64,000 nt of DNA from an uncultured Oscillospiraceae bacterium (GCA_902492895.1 CABUNG010000009.1:6243-70242), one strand, 5' to 3'. Numbered from the stretch's first letter, positions 7,623 to 15,333 are shown. Program-made: numbers and translations. The notes: a model not told the origin generated them from the letters alone.

Positions 7623-9068
7623 TTACCGCCGCTTTTCCCCGGCGTTTCGTTTCGTAATGGGCCGCCGGACGATCAAAGCCCACAGCGCCTTGCCGTCAAA
7701 GGGAATGACGGGATAGAAATAGCTGCGGCCCGAAATGGTCTGGGTGGTCAGCAGGATGGCGAACAGCAGCACCACCCCGGCTGCAAAGCCCCAGAGATTC
7801 CACAAGGCCGTCAGAATGAGGAACAGCATGCGGAACAGCTTGAACGCATATCCTAGTTCAAAGCTCGGCTGGGTGAAATTCGCCACCGCCACAAAAGCCA
7901 TATACAGCATGACTTCGGGCACAAACAGCCCCGCCGTGATCGCAAATTCACCGAGGAGCAGCGCCCCCACCATCCCGAATGCATTGTTGAGCGCGCCGGG
8001 GGTGTTCAGAGAGGCGAGCTTGACGCCGTCGATCATCAGCTCTATAACCAAGAGCTGGATGATGATGGGAACGGTGTTCGGTTCCTTGATCCGGATGAAT
8101 TCCAGCCAGGGCGGAATCATCTCGGGATTCTGCATAAACAGATACCACACCGGGGTCAGAAACAGCGTGAGAAAGAACACGATCCCGCGGACAAAGCGCA
8201 GATACGTTCCCACCATCGGCGGAAAGTAAAAATCGTTCGTATCCTGGATAAAATCGAAAATCGAGGTCGGCAGGATCATGACGGAGGGCGTATTGTCCAC
8301 AATCAGCAGAATTTTCCCCTCCGCCACACTCGCGCTCGCGCAGTCCGGCCGTTCGGTATACCGGACCTTGGGAAAGGGATTGTACCATTGGCGGCGGAGC
8401 AGGCATTCCGCCAAACTCTCCTGCCCCATCGTCAGAGACGGGATATCCAGCCCTTTCAGCTTCTCCCGCAGATCCCGCAGCTGTTTGTGGTTCACCCGCT
8501 CGTCCATATAGCAGAGCACCACGTCGGTTTTGGAGGTACTCCCGATCTGCAGGTATTCCATGGTCAGCTGCGGATCCCGGATGCGACGCCGGACCAGGGC
8601 GGTGTTGAAAATCAGCGTTTCGACAAAGCCGTCGTGCGCGCCGCGCAGGACCTTGTCGTCCTCCGGTTCCTCCACACCTCGGGCCGGATAGGTCCGCGCG
8701 TCGATCATCACCGCCTGATTATACCCCTCAACGAGAAGCGCCAGGGTACCGGAGAGCACACTAGTAATGATGGGCGGAATATCCGCCGCCAGCGACACTT
8801 CCACATAGGTGACAAAGTGACGGGTGAAATCCTCGGCGCTGCGCCGCGCCTCCATATCCCCGGGTTTCAGGGACATGAGGTATTCGAGGATCTTCTCCAT
8901 CACCTCGTCTTTAGCAAATCCGTCCACAAAATACAGGGTGGCTTTTTTCCCGCCGACCAGGACTTTGCGTCCTATCAGGTCAAAGCTCGCTCCCAGGCGC
9001 AGCTGTTTTTCCAAAGCCGTCGTATCGGTTTCATAGCGCCCGGTGAGCGTTCGTATGTCTTCTCCCAT
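7623..9068 (-). CDS. spoVAF: GerA-family spore protein, SpoVAF-like
   Basis: A 481-residue member of the GerA/SpoVAF family of spore inner-membrane proteins. The soluble N-terminal part holds the family signature HDGFVETLIFNTALVRRRIR with DPQLTMEYLQIG following, and the C-terminal half has about five membrane helices (from about residue 290), including NTPGALNNAFGMVGALLLG. The N terminus (FDLIGRKVLVGGKKATLYFVDGF) and length favour SpoVAF over a classical GerAA. SpoVAF works in germination, recently linked to early ion release, with a membrane partner. Here no spoVA gene or gerAB/gerAC partner adjoins it. A germinant receptor A subunit remains the alternative. Confidence 0.8.
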   Translation of the reverse strand: MGEDIRTLTGRYETDTTALEKQLRLGASFDLIGRKVLVGGKKATLYFVDGFAKDEVMEKILEYLMSLKPGDMEARRSAEDFTRHFVTYVEVSLAADIPPIITSVLSGTLALLVEGYNQAVMIDARTYPARGVEEPEDDKVLRGAHDGFVETLIFNTALVRRRIRDPQLTMEYLQIGSTSKTDVVLCYMDERVNHKQLRDLREKLKGLDIPSLTMGQESLAECLLRRQWYNPFPKVRYTERPDCASASVAEGKILLIVDNTPSVMILPTSIFDFIQDTNDFYFPPMVGTYLRFVRGIVFFLTLFLTPVWYLFMQNPEMIPPWLEFIRIKEPNTVPIIIQLLVIELMIDGVKLASLNTPGALNNAFGMVGALLLGEFAITAGLFVPEVMLYMAFVAVANFTQPSFELGYAFKLFRMLFLILTALWNLWGFAAGVVLLFAILLTTQTISGRSYFYPVIPFDGKALWALIVRRPITKRNAGEKRR

Positions 9069-9164
9069 GATGGTCCCGCCTTTCTTCGATTCTGCTGCAA
9101 TCGGATTTAGTGTATCCCAAAAGCCGGAAATTCACGCGTGTACCCGAATATTTCCCGGAAAACA

Positions 9165-9193
9165 TTGTAATCCCGGCGATTTTTTGCTATGAT
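9165..9193 (+). promoter_or_regulatory. Sigma-A-type promoter for the DUF4190-like pair
   Basis: TTGTAA (9165-9170) and TATGAT (9188-9193) with a 17-base spacer, ending about 30 bp before the first gene of the pair. Confidence 0.7.
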
Positions 9194-9224
9194 GAAACAA
9201 AGTATATTTGAGGAGGCATTTTCC

Positions 9225-9767
9225 ATGGCTGATGAATACATCCCCAACAACGACCAGACCCCCGAGACGCCCGCCGAACCGGCACCGCCTGCTATGACCC
9301 CTCCGGAGGTACCGCAGCCTCCCATTCCCCCGCAGTATCAGCAGCCCGCCGCTCCCGTTCCTCCGGCGCCGCCCGTTCCCCCGCAGGCGCCTTACGTCCA
9401 GCCGCAGAATCCGAATCAGTACAATTACTATCAGCAGCAGCAGCCGGGCTACACCCCGCCGTATTATCCCCCGGCTGTCGGTCCGCAGAACGATCCCGCC
9501 AAGGGCAAAGCCACGGGTTCGCTGGTTCTGGGCCTGATTTCTCTGATCTGCTGCCAGTTCCTCCCCCTGCCCATCATCGGCCTCATCCTGGGGCTGAACG
9601 CGAAAAAGATGGGTACCCCTTCTTCCGGCACGGCGACGGCCGGCATTATCCTCAACATCATCGCGCTGATCTTCTCGGTCATCTCGATCGTGTTTGTCGC
9701 GTTCAATTACAGCACGCTGCTGGAAACCCTCGAAGAAATCTACGGTTTCTGCCATCCGTTCCTGTAA
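9225..9767 (+). CDS. Proline-rich DUF4190-type membrane protein (first of tandem pair)
   Basis: A 180-residue protein: a Pro/Gln/Tyr-rich, disordered N-terminal half (to about residue 95), then GKATGSLVLGLISLICC and a second hydrophobic segment (GTATAGIILNIIALIFSVISI), the two-helix hairpin typical of DUF4190. Function of such proteins is unknown; the Pro-rich tail is probably cytosolic or wall-facing. ATG at 9225 has GAGGAGG upstream, whereas the open frame begins 12 codons earlier without a site. It is followed 34 bp later by a paralogue with the same build, so the two were probably made by duplication and share a transcript. Confidence 0.8.
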   Translation: MADEYIPNNDQTPETPAEPAPPAMTPPEVPQPPIPPQYQQPAAPVPPAPPVPPQAPYVQPQNPNQYNYYQQQQPGYTPPYYPPAVGPQNDPAKGKATGSLVLGLISLICCQFLPLPIIGLILGLNAKKMGTPSSGTATAGIILNIIALIFSVISIVFVAFNYSTLLETLEEIYGFCHPFL

Positions 9768-9801
9768 AGATTTTCCATCTGCCGCCGAGGAGGGCATGCC
9801 G

Positions 9802-10308
9802 ATGTATACCATCGATCCGAACCGCCCCGCCGGTCAGCCTCCGGTGTCCGGTCCAAACGGGTCTTATTATCCCCCAGCGGTCACGCCCGGATCCGGTTAT
9901 CCGTACGGAACCCCGCCGGGCGTCTATCCGCCGGCGGTCACGCCGTACGGTCCAGGAGCCTATTACGCCCCCGCCGTCTACACGCCTCCGGCTGTCGGGC
10001 AGGGAAAAGCGGTGGCTTCCCTGGTGCTCGGCATCGTCGGCCTCGTGTTCGGGTTTTATCTTGTCGGCCTGCCATGTGCCGTTGTCGGATTAATTCTCGG
10101 TATCCTTGCCAAACGGCAGCACGCCGGCGGTATCGCGACAGCCGGAATCGTCCTGTGCGCCGTCGGTCTGGCGCTCTCGCTGATTCTGCTGTGTTTTATC
10201 CTGATATTTGTAATCATGGCGTTTGAGGAACTGTCTTCAGGGGGCTACACCCTTCCGTACGATGTTCCCTACAACGCCTGGATCGCTCTCTTCCGAGGAT
10301 TATCTTGA
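9802..10308 (+). CDS. Proline-rich DUF4190-type membrane protein (second of tandem pair)
   Basis: A 168-residue paralogue of the preceding gene. The N-terminal part has repeated PPAV-type motifs (YYPPAVTPG, VYPPAVTPYG, YAPAVYTPPAVG), then GKAVASLVLGIVGLVFGF and GGIATAGIVLCAVGLALSL form the two membrane helices. ATG at 9802 is chosen over the ATG two codons earlier because AGGAGG then lies at the right distance. It is followed at once by a strong terminator, so the pair forms a complete transcription unit. Role unknown. Confidence 0.8.
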   Translation: MYTIDPNRPAGQPPVSGPNGSYYPPAVTPGSGYPYGTPPGVYPPAVTPYGPGAYYAPAVYTPPAVGQGKAVASLVLGIVGLVFGFYLVGLPCAVVGLILGILAKRQHAGGIATAGIVLCAVGLALSLILLCFILIFVIMAFEELSSGGYTLPYDVPYNAWIALFRGLS

Positions 10309-10309
10309 T

Positions 10310-10346
10310 AAAAAAGCCCCGGGTTCTGACGAATCCGGGGCTTTTT
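10310..10346. terminator. Rho-independent terminator
   Basis: AAAAAGCCCCGG / CCGGGGCTTTTT hairpin immediately after the second DUF4190-type gene; symmetric A and T runs make it usable from the convergent Cys-rich gene as well. Confidence 0.92.
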
Positions 10347-10441
10347 CTATACGGGCGGCTTCCGCGCGCTTCCGTCCGTTTTTATCTCTTCAGGATATTC
10401 TCGGCTTTACCGTCCGGAGCCGTTCCGCTCTCCTCGACGTT

Positions 10442-10642
10442 TTATCCGGGCCAATCCTCCCGTTCCGCAATCCGGCGGCTGGATTCCATGCACGACGCAC
10501 AGAAACACTCCCCCTCTATCTCCCAATACTCCTCCCCTTCCCGAATGGGATCGCCGCAGCCTGAGCACAGTCCCACCTCACGGGGAGACTCGCTGTTCGG
10601 GCAGCGCGGATCACATGGAAAAAATCCGCAAAAATCACACAT
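10442..10642 (-). CDS. Small Cys-rich zinc-binding-like protein behind a LexA-box promoter
   Basis: A 66-residue acidic protein with paired cysteines: CDFCGFFPCDPRC, CSGCGDPI and CFCASC, probably two zinc knuckles. Similar small proteins occur widely in Clostridia and in some prophages, with no known function. ATG at 10642 is preceded by CGGAGG. Upstream is a near-consensus vegetative promoter whose spacer contains a LexA box, so it is probably induced by DNA damage. The transcript would be monocistronic, ending at the terminator at 10310-10346. An adaptor or toxin-like role is possible but is only a guess. Confidence 0.75.
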   Translation of the reverse strand: MCDFCGFFPCDPRCPNSESPREVGLCSGCGDPIREGEEYWEIEGECFCASCMESSRRIAEREDWPG

Positions 10643-10681
10643 GTCTTTGTCCTCCGTTTACGGCCCGCCTCATGCCGCCTT

Positions 10682-10717
10682 TCATGTTAAAGTCTCAATA
10701 TTGAGACTTTAACATGA
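10682..10717. promoter_or_regulatory. 36-bp perfect palindrome at the transcription start
   Basis: GTTAAAGTCTCAATATT and its exact complement form a perfect palindrome centred between 10699 and 10700. It begins at the -10 element of the Cys-rich gene promoter, so it covers the expected start site (about 10710). It could be an operator for a dimeric repressor or, once transcribed, a 5' stem-loop. It does not have the GC core and T-run of a terminator. Confidence 0.7.
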
Positions 10718-10745
10718 GTATAGAACATTTGTTCTGATTTGTCAA
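10717..10745 (-). promoter_or_regulatory. Sigma-A promoter with LexA (SOS) box in the spacer
   Basis: On the minus strand TTGACA (10740-10745), a 17-base spacer and TATACT (10717-10722) form a near-consensus promoter. The spacer contains GAACATTTGTTC (10723-10734), which fits the Gram-positive LexA/DinR box GAAC-N4-GTTC exactly. A repressor bound there would block RNA polymerase. It drives the small Cys-rich gene at 10642. Confidence 0.85.
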
Positions 10746-10761
10746 GAGATTCCTGCTGAAC

Positions 10762-10792
10762 AAAAAAGGCGGCCGGCTGATGCCGACCGCCT
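10762..10792 (-). terminator. Terminator after spo0A
   Basis: AGGCGGTCGGC / GCCGGCCGCCT hairpin with one mismatch and a 4-base loop, followed on the minus strand by six T residues. Confidence 0.88.
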
Positions 10793-10809
10793 GCCTATAT
10801 AGGAGAGGG

Positions 10810-11589
10810 TTAACTGATTTTCAGCTGCAGACGGAATTTATCCGAAATCATCGCGATGAACTCGGAATTGGTGGGTTTGCCCCGCCCGTTGTGAATGGTA
10901 TAGCCGAAATAGGAGTTGAGCACGTCCACGTCTCCCCGGTCCCACGCCACTTCGATGGCGTGTCGGATGGCCCGTTCCACCCGGGACGACGTGGTGCCGT
11001 GTTTTTTCGCAACGGCGGGATACAGGCGTTTTGTGACCGCGTTGATGATTTCTTCGTCTTCAATCGCCATCAGAATGGCATCTCTTAAGTACTGATACCC
11101 TTTGATATGGGCGGGCACGCCGATTTGATGGATGATCTCGGTTACGCGGATTTCCAGGCTGCCACCGGAGGCGGGAACGGCAGCCGCGGGCCGGCGGAGG
11201 ACTTCGATCTTCGCTTTCCCGCATAAGGTCAGGATCCGTTCCGACATTTCTTCCGTATCGAAGGGCTTGAGAATATAGTAATCGGCGCCGGCCTGCATGG
11301 CCTCCCGCTCCAGATTCGGATTATCAAAGCTGGACATGATCATGAACTGCGGCGCGTGGACCGGATGGCTGGCCCGGATTCCCTTCATCACGCCGATCGC
11401 ATCCAAATGAGGCATAAAGAAATCCATCATCACCACATCGGGCTGCATGCGGGAAATCGCATCCATAATCTGCCGTCCGTCTTTCTCAACCGTTTCGACA
11501 TCCAGACTGTGCGAACGCATCGCCGCCGCGCAGGGCATCCCAAAAGCTTCGCTATTATCCGCCAACAGTACCTTGATTTTCTTCTCCAT
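10810..11589 (-). CDS. spo0A: Sporulation transcription factor Spo0A
   Basis: The master response regulator of sporulation entry, 259 residues. The receiver domain has the acidic pair region around Asp11, the phosphorylation site Asp56 in VVMMDFFMPHLD and the conserved Lys in YYILKPFD. After a linker, the C-terminal Spo0A DNA-binding domain shows the recognition helix region GTTSSRVERAIRHAIEVAW. ATG at 11589 has GGAGGG 10 nt upstream; the open frame goes 13 codons further without a better start. It follows spoIVB on the same strand, the order conserved in nearly all endospore formers. This is the strongest evidence for a spore-forming host. Confidence 0.98.
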   Translation of the reverse strand: MEKKIKVLLADNSEAFGMPCAAAMRSHSLDVETVEKDGRQIMDAISRMQPDVVMMDFFMPHLDAIGVMKGIRASHPVHAPQFMIMSSFDNPNLEREAMQAGADYYILKPFDTEEMSERILTLCGKAKIEVLRRPAAAVPASGGSLEIRVTEIIHQIGVPAHIKGYQYLRDAILMAIEDEEIINAVTKRLYPAVAKKHGTTSSRVERAIRHAIEVAWDRGDVDVLNSYFGYTIHNGRGKPTNSEFIAMISDKFRLQLKIS

Positions 11590-11721
11590 CTTACAGAAAA
11601 CCCTCCATTCATTTTTTGCGACGCTCATAGATTACCATATTATGGAAATAATTGCAATAGTTTGGAAAAAAATTTTTTGAGATATGGGGAAAAATATCTG
11701 ATGATGAAGGAAAAACGGGTG

Positions 11722-11757
11722 GAAACGGGCTTTGAAAAACCCATTCTCCCCCGTTTC
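11722..11757 (-). terminator. Possible terminator between spoIVB and spo0A
   Basis: GAAACGGG / CCCGTTTC arms enclose a 20-base loop 15 bp after the spoIVB stop. The T-rich part lies a few bases after the stem on the minus strand (CACCCGTTTTTCC). It would separate the mother-cell/forespore gene spoIVB from spo0A. Confidence 0.4.
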
Positions 11758-11771
11758 TTCCAAGTTCCTCA

Positions 11772-13013
11772 TTAAGCGGCTCCCCGCTGTTCCTCCAGAC
11801 TCTGCGCGACGCTGTCCATGGATTTGAGCATGTTTTCGGCAAAAATGGCAAATCCCTTGGTCGGATCGTTGACAAATACGTGGGTGACCGCCCCGACCAA
11901 CATCCCGTCCTGCAGGATGGGAGAACCGCTCATCCCTTGCACGATTCCGCCCGTCTGTTCGAGCAGTTCGGGATCGGTGATGACAATGACCATGTTCCGT
12001 GTCGGAGATGAATCGTTATAGCGCACCTGATCGATCCGGATGTTATAGAGCTTCGGCGTCGTTCCATGGAGAGTCGTGAGCACCTGGGCCTCCCCTGTAT
12101 GCACCTGCTGCTTCATGGCAACCGGAATCGGCTGTTCATTGACCGGCGCTGCGCTCAGCGCTCCGTAAATGCCCGTTTCCCCGTTGACATTCAGGCTGCC
12201 GAGGGATCCGCTTTCAAATCCGCCCCGCAGCTCTCCGGGCGTTCCGGAGACGCCTTTGACAATGCTGTAAATCCGCGCCGGGACGATTTCGCCCGATGAA
12301 ATCGGCAGGATTTCTCCCGTGTCCACGTCGCAGACCGCATGGCCGAGCCCGCCGAAGACGTTTGTTTCCGGATCATAAAAGGTCAGAGTTCCGATGCCGG
12401 CCGAGCTGTCCCGCACCCACAGGCCCGCTTTCCAGCGATTTTCGTTGACCGACAAGGCCGGAGTGAACCGGATGTCGAAAGCAATGTTGTCCCGCCGGAT
12501 ATGGAACGTCATCGTCCGGCCGCCGGATTCCTCGACGATACGTGCCACCTGTTCAGTGGTCGTAACGGTTTCGCCTTCAATGGAGACGATGACATCCCCC
12601 GTCTTGATCCCGGCCGACCGGGCGGGATTAAAGGGGCCGGCGGCGGTATCCACATCCGACATCGACACCACGAGCACCCCGTCCGTATACATCTTGATGC
12701 CAAACGGCACCCCGCAGGGAATTACAAGAGGCTGATCGACCACTTTGACTTTGACATTTTTAAGCGGAAATAGACCAAATAATTTCAATGTGGCCTGATA
12801 ACTGCTCCCCGCCGACACAGCCGATGCGCTGACCGACTGTCCCGCGGCCGTCTTCTGATCGGTCACGCTGACGGCTCCCGGCAATCGGAGCGTATGGCCT
12901 TCCACAACATTGAACTGCTCCGGCGTCGAACGGGACAGCATCGTCACCGCCGTCAGCACTAAGCCGCATAGAAACGCGCATACCACACAAATCGATTTAA
13001 TACATTTTTTCAT
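11772..13013 (-). CDS. spoIVB: SpoIVB serine peptidase
   Basis: A 413-residue secreted S55 peptidase. In sporulation it is made in the forespore, crosses into the intermembrane space and cleaves SpoIVFA, which releases pro-sigma-K processing. It has an N-terminal membrane/signal segment (residues about 7-25), a PDZ domain (about 100-180, with GIKTGDVIVSIEGE) and the peptidase part with His225 in GGLGHAV and the nucleophile Ser362 in VQGMSGSPI. Segments IPCGVPFGIKMYTDGVLVV and VTHVFVND are typical. ATG at 13013 has GGACGGAAGGAAG upstream. No sigma-F or sigma-G promoter was clear. Confidence 0.97.
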   Translation of the reverse strand: MKKCIKSICVVCAFLCGLVLTAVTMLSRSTPEQFNVVEGHTLRLPGAVSVTDQKTAAGQSVSASAVSAGSSYQATLKLFGLFPLKNVKVKVVDQPLVIPCGVPFGIKMYTDGVLVVSMSDVDTAAGPFNPARSAGIKTGDVIVSIEGETVTTTEQVARIVEESGGRTMTFHIRRDNIAFDIRFTPALSVNENRWKAGLWVRDSSAGIGTLTFYDPETNVFGGLGHAVCDVDTGEILPISSGEIVPARIYSIVKGVSGTPGELRGGFESGSLGSLNVNGETGIYGALSAAPVNEQPIPVAMKQQVHTGEAQVLTTLHGTTPKLYNIRIDQVRYNDSSPTRNMVIVITDPELLEQTGGIVQGMSGSPILQDGMLVGAVTHVFVNDPTKGFAIFAENMLKSMDSVAQSLEEQRGAA

Positions 13014-13310
13014 ACTCTTCCTTCCGTCCCTCTTCTCAGCTGGCGACGCCCGCCTTTTTACAAAGCGAGCGTCTTTTGCCTGTATTACTGTTCCACAGGA
13101 ACGGAGATGTATGAATAGGAATTTGAGCCGGAATGAGCATGGTTTTCCGGAAACGATTTCGGAGAATGGCGCTTTGAAAGCTTTCTATAGGCTTGTTCCT
13201 GGAAAATTCTTTGAAAAAATAACGAAAATTTACAGAAAATAGTTGAACAGCGCACGAAATATGGTATACTGAAGTCCGAACAGATGTTTATTCCTTGGGA
13301 GGTGTTGCCC

Positions 13311-13688
13311 TTGAAGGTGGCCGTGGTTGGCAGCCGCCAGGCCGATGAACAAGCCATTCGCCTGATCCTGCGGTATCTGCCGGGCAACGCCAGCGAAATC
13401 GTCAGCGGCGGCGCCCAGGGAATCGACAGCCTCGCATCCGCCCTGGCCGCCCTGCTCGGGCTGCCGATGCGGACCTTCCTGCCCGATTATGATCGGTATG
13501 GAAAGAAAGCGCCGCTCATCCGCAATACCGAAATCGTCCGGTATGCGGATCTGGTTCTGGCTTTTTGGGACGGATCTTCGCACGGCACGCAGCATATCGT
13601 CGCCGAATGCATCAAACAGCAAAAACCGGTCCGTCTTGTATCCTTGGAAGACCGAGCGTCTTCCGAATCGAATGGGAGTCGTGTATGA
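13311..13688 (+). CDS. SLOG-fold (DprA/YpsA-like) nucleotide-binding protein
   Basis: A 125-residue single-domain Rossmann-like protein. It begins KVAVVGSRQADEQA, with a first strand and glycine loop, then SGGAQGIDSLASALA and FLPDYDRYGKKAPLIRN with a C-terminal LAFWDGSSHGTQH, the pattern of SLOG-superfamily and DUF2493-type proteins that bind nucleotides or nucleotide-like ligands. Start is taken as TTG at 13311 with GGGAGGTGTTGCC upstream; the frame opens at 13284. It overlaps the next gene by ATGA, so the two are co-translated. Family-level assignment only; specific substrate unknown. SLOG proteins occur both in housekeeping and in antiphage signalling roles. Confidence 0.75.
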   Translation: MKVAVVGSRQADEQAIRLILRYLPGNASEIVSGGAQGIDSLASALAALLGLPMRTFLPDYDRYGKKAPLIRNTEIVRYADLVLAFWDGSSHGTQHIVAECIKQQKPVRLVSLEDRASSESNGSRV

Positions 13689-14095
13689 GTATCGTCAAGG
13701 GAACCGTTGAAGTCACGCTGCATTTGAGCAAACAAACGTGTTATTTTCTGCGAACAGGGAAATGCTCCTTAAATATCATTGAAAATTTTTCCATGTCGCC
13801 TCAGGCGAAAGTCGCCCAAAATGACCTCCTCTATTGCCCGAAACTCTATCGAAACATGAAAAGCCGGAAGGGAAAGCCCATTGTGATCATTCCCTGCGAA
13901 TGCGGTCACGGCCAAGTCGTAACCGGGCATCAGCGCGCCTGTATCGCCAGCCAGAAGCGTCTCGAAGTGGAGCTGAAGGCCGAAGGCGATACCATCGACC
14001 CGGCCTGCAGCTTCTGTACAGGACAAGTGACGTTTGACGGAGACGCCGCCGGGCAGCGCATCGTCACGGTGCGGGCGCTTGTCCATAACGATTAA
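13685..14095 (+). CDS. Cys-rich protein coupled to the SLOG gene, unknown function
   Basis: A 136-residue protein with seven cysteines. Pairs at CECGHG and CSFC, with further His and Cys in GHQRACIASQ, could bind zinc. The rest is basic with a beta-rich appearance. ATG at 13685 overlaps the stop of the SLOG gene (ATGA), so the two proteins probably act together. A bidirectional hairpin follows within a few bases. I do not recognise the family. A DNA- or RNA-binding partner of the SLOG protein is conceivable but not shown by the sequence. Confidence 0.65.
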   Translation: MSIVKGTVEVTLHLSKQTCYFLRTGKCSLNIIENFSMSPQAKVAQNDLLYCPKLYRNMKSRKGKPIVIIPCECGHGQVVTGHQRACIASQKRLEVELKAEGDTIDPACSFCTGQVTFDGDAAGQRIVTVRALVHND

Positions 14096-14096
14096 A

Positions 14097-14137
14097 AACA
14101 CCATCCCCTCTGCCCTGTCCGGGAGAGGGTGTTTTTT
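14097..14137. terminator. Hairpin terminator after the SLOG pair
   Basis: AACACC with CCCCTCT pairs with GGGAGAGGGTGTT around a short loop, followed on the plus strand by seven T residues, just after the stop at 14095. Confidence 0.8.
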
Positions 14138-14428
14138 TGAAACATACGGAATGCCGCTTGTTTTCTGAAAAGGGCCGAAGCGTCTTTTCGTCGCTCCGGC
14201 TGATCCGATTGATGTCCGGCAAGATTGCCGTTCCGTTTTCTGCCGGTTAAGCCCCGTGAATTTTCCAAGACAAAACGCGGCGCCGGGTCTCCTGTGTCAT
14301 CTATATCGCCGCCCAAAATTGACTATGGTAAACGTTATCGTTTTATTTCTTTACTGTGTCATTTTTGAGACAAAAGTTTCTTGACTGCGGCAAAATCCGA
14401 TGCTAAGATCGGTATAGAGGTGATGGAG
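14138..14428. other. Intergenic region before the XRE pair
   Basis: About 290 bp with no convincing frame. The first 150 bp hold nothing I recognise. The second part is A/T-richer and carries the operator-like dyad and the promoter described next, plus GGTAAACGTTATCG around 14324-14337, which is weakly LacI-operator-like. Confidence 0.5.
14357..14409 (+). promoter_or_regulatory. Promoter and dyad upstream of the first XRE gene
   Basis: TTGACT (14381-14386), 17 bases, TAAGAT (14404-14409) forms a good vegetative promoter. Just upstream, TGTCATTTTTGAGACA (14357-14372) is a dyad with TGTC / GACA half sites spaced by 8, a typical shape for a phage-type XRE repressor operator and so a candidate autoregulatory site. 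Confidence 0.6.
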
Positions 14429-14782
14429 ATGCATGATCGCATACGGGAATTGCGGAACAGCCTGAAGCTGAGCCAGGTGGAGTTCGGCAGACAACTGGGA
14501 GTATCCGGAGCCGCCATTTCACGGATCGAAAAGGGTGAAAGAGGGCTTACCGAGCAGATGATCAAATCCATCTGCCGTGAATTTCATGTCCGGAGAGAAT
14601 GGCTGCTCGGCGGCCCGGGCGAAAAAAACGCCTGGGGTAAAAATGAGCTTCTCGAACGTCTGGACCGGACTCTTCAGGACAGAGGCGAACCGGCCCGCCG
14701 GATTTTCCGCGCCTTTACCGAAATGAACAGCGAGGAATGGCGCGCGCTGGCCCATTTTCTGGATCGCCTGACAAAGGCTTAA
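14429..14782 (+). CDS. XRE-family transcriptional regulator (first of tandem pair)
   Basis: A 117-residue regulator: N-terminal Cro/CI-type helix-turn-helix (about residues 1-62, with LSQVEFGRQLGVSGAAISRI) followed by LTEQMIKSICREFHVRREWL, a linker, and a C-terminal helical segment RRIFRAFTEMNSEEWRAL. Domains like this usually repress small operons, often on mobile elements. ATG at 14429 is favoured over the ATG at 14423 because GAGGTG then lies 6 to 7 bases upstream. The next gene is a close paralogue. No toxin, integrase or other element gene adjoins the pair. Confidence 0.85.
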   Translation: MHDRIRELRNSLKLSQVEFGRQLGVSGAAISRIEKGERGLTEQMIKSICREFHVRREWLLGGPGEKNAWGKNELLERLDRTLQDRGEPARRIFRAFTEMNSEEWRALAHFLDRLTKA

Positions 14783-14857
14783 CCCGGCGCGAGTGCCTTT
14801 CCGATCGTTTGATTCCGCAGGACAGACATGCGGATGTCGGAATATGGGGGAATGGAT

Positions 14858-15220
14858 ATGGTAAAAAGGCTGCGTATATTGCGGAATACGTTGGGTTTGA
14901 CGCAGGAGGAATTCGGCCGCCGGCTCGGCGTGACCAACGCGGCGATCTGCCGTCTGGAGGCAGGCGGCAACCATCTGACCGAACAGATGATCAAATCGAT
15001 TTGCCGCGAATACCATGTACGGCGGGAATGGCTCCTGGATGGTTCAGGGGACATGTTTCGCTGGGAAAAAGACGACTTGAAGGAACGGCTGGACCAGGTG
15101 CTGCAGAACCAAGGCGATCTGGCCCGGCGGGTCTTTCGCGCTTTCACCGAAATGAGCGATGAGGAATGGCGTGCTCTGGAACGCTTCATCGACCGGCTTT
15201 CGGGAAACGGCGGGGCCTGA
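14858..15220 (+). CDS. XRE-family transcriptional regulator (second of tandem pair)
   Basis: A 120-residue paralogue of the preceding gene with the same two parts: HTH with LTQEEFGRRLGVTNAAICRL, the shared motif LTEQMIKSICREYHVRREWL, and the C-terminal segment RRVFRAFTEMSDEEWRALE. The start is placed at ATG 14858 (GGGGGAATGG upstream); 14852 is possible. Conservation of both HTH and tail shows the pair arose by gene duplication, and the tail probably is a dimerisation or ligand part. The 75-bp gap suggests one transcript. Targets unknown. Confidence 0.83.
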   Translation: MVKRLRILRNTLGLTQEEFGRRLGVTNAAICRLEAGGNHLTEQMIKSICREYHVRREWLLDGSGDMFRWEKDDLKERLDQVLQNQGDLARRVFRAFTEMSDEEWRALERFIDRLSGNGGA

Positions 15221-15299
15221 ACGGCACATCGGCGAACCCGGTCTGCTCCCTGTGCACAGAACCCCCGGCCATTTAGGGCAAGTGCGCATAAAATAATGC

Positions 15300-15333
15300 A
15301 TCCTCCGTATAGACGAATATACGGAGGATTTTT
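15300..15333 (+). terminator. Terminator after the XRE pair
   Basis: Perfect 12-bp stem ATCCTCCGTATA / TATACGGAGGAT with loop GACGAA, then TTTT, about 80 bp after the second XRE gene. Confidence 0.85.

Noticed and set aside
11590..11771. Spo0A boxes or a sigma-H promoter before spo0A
   Set aside because: No clear TGTCGAA box or sigma-H pattern was found; only a weak sigma-A-like match, which was not listed.
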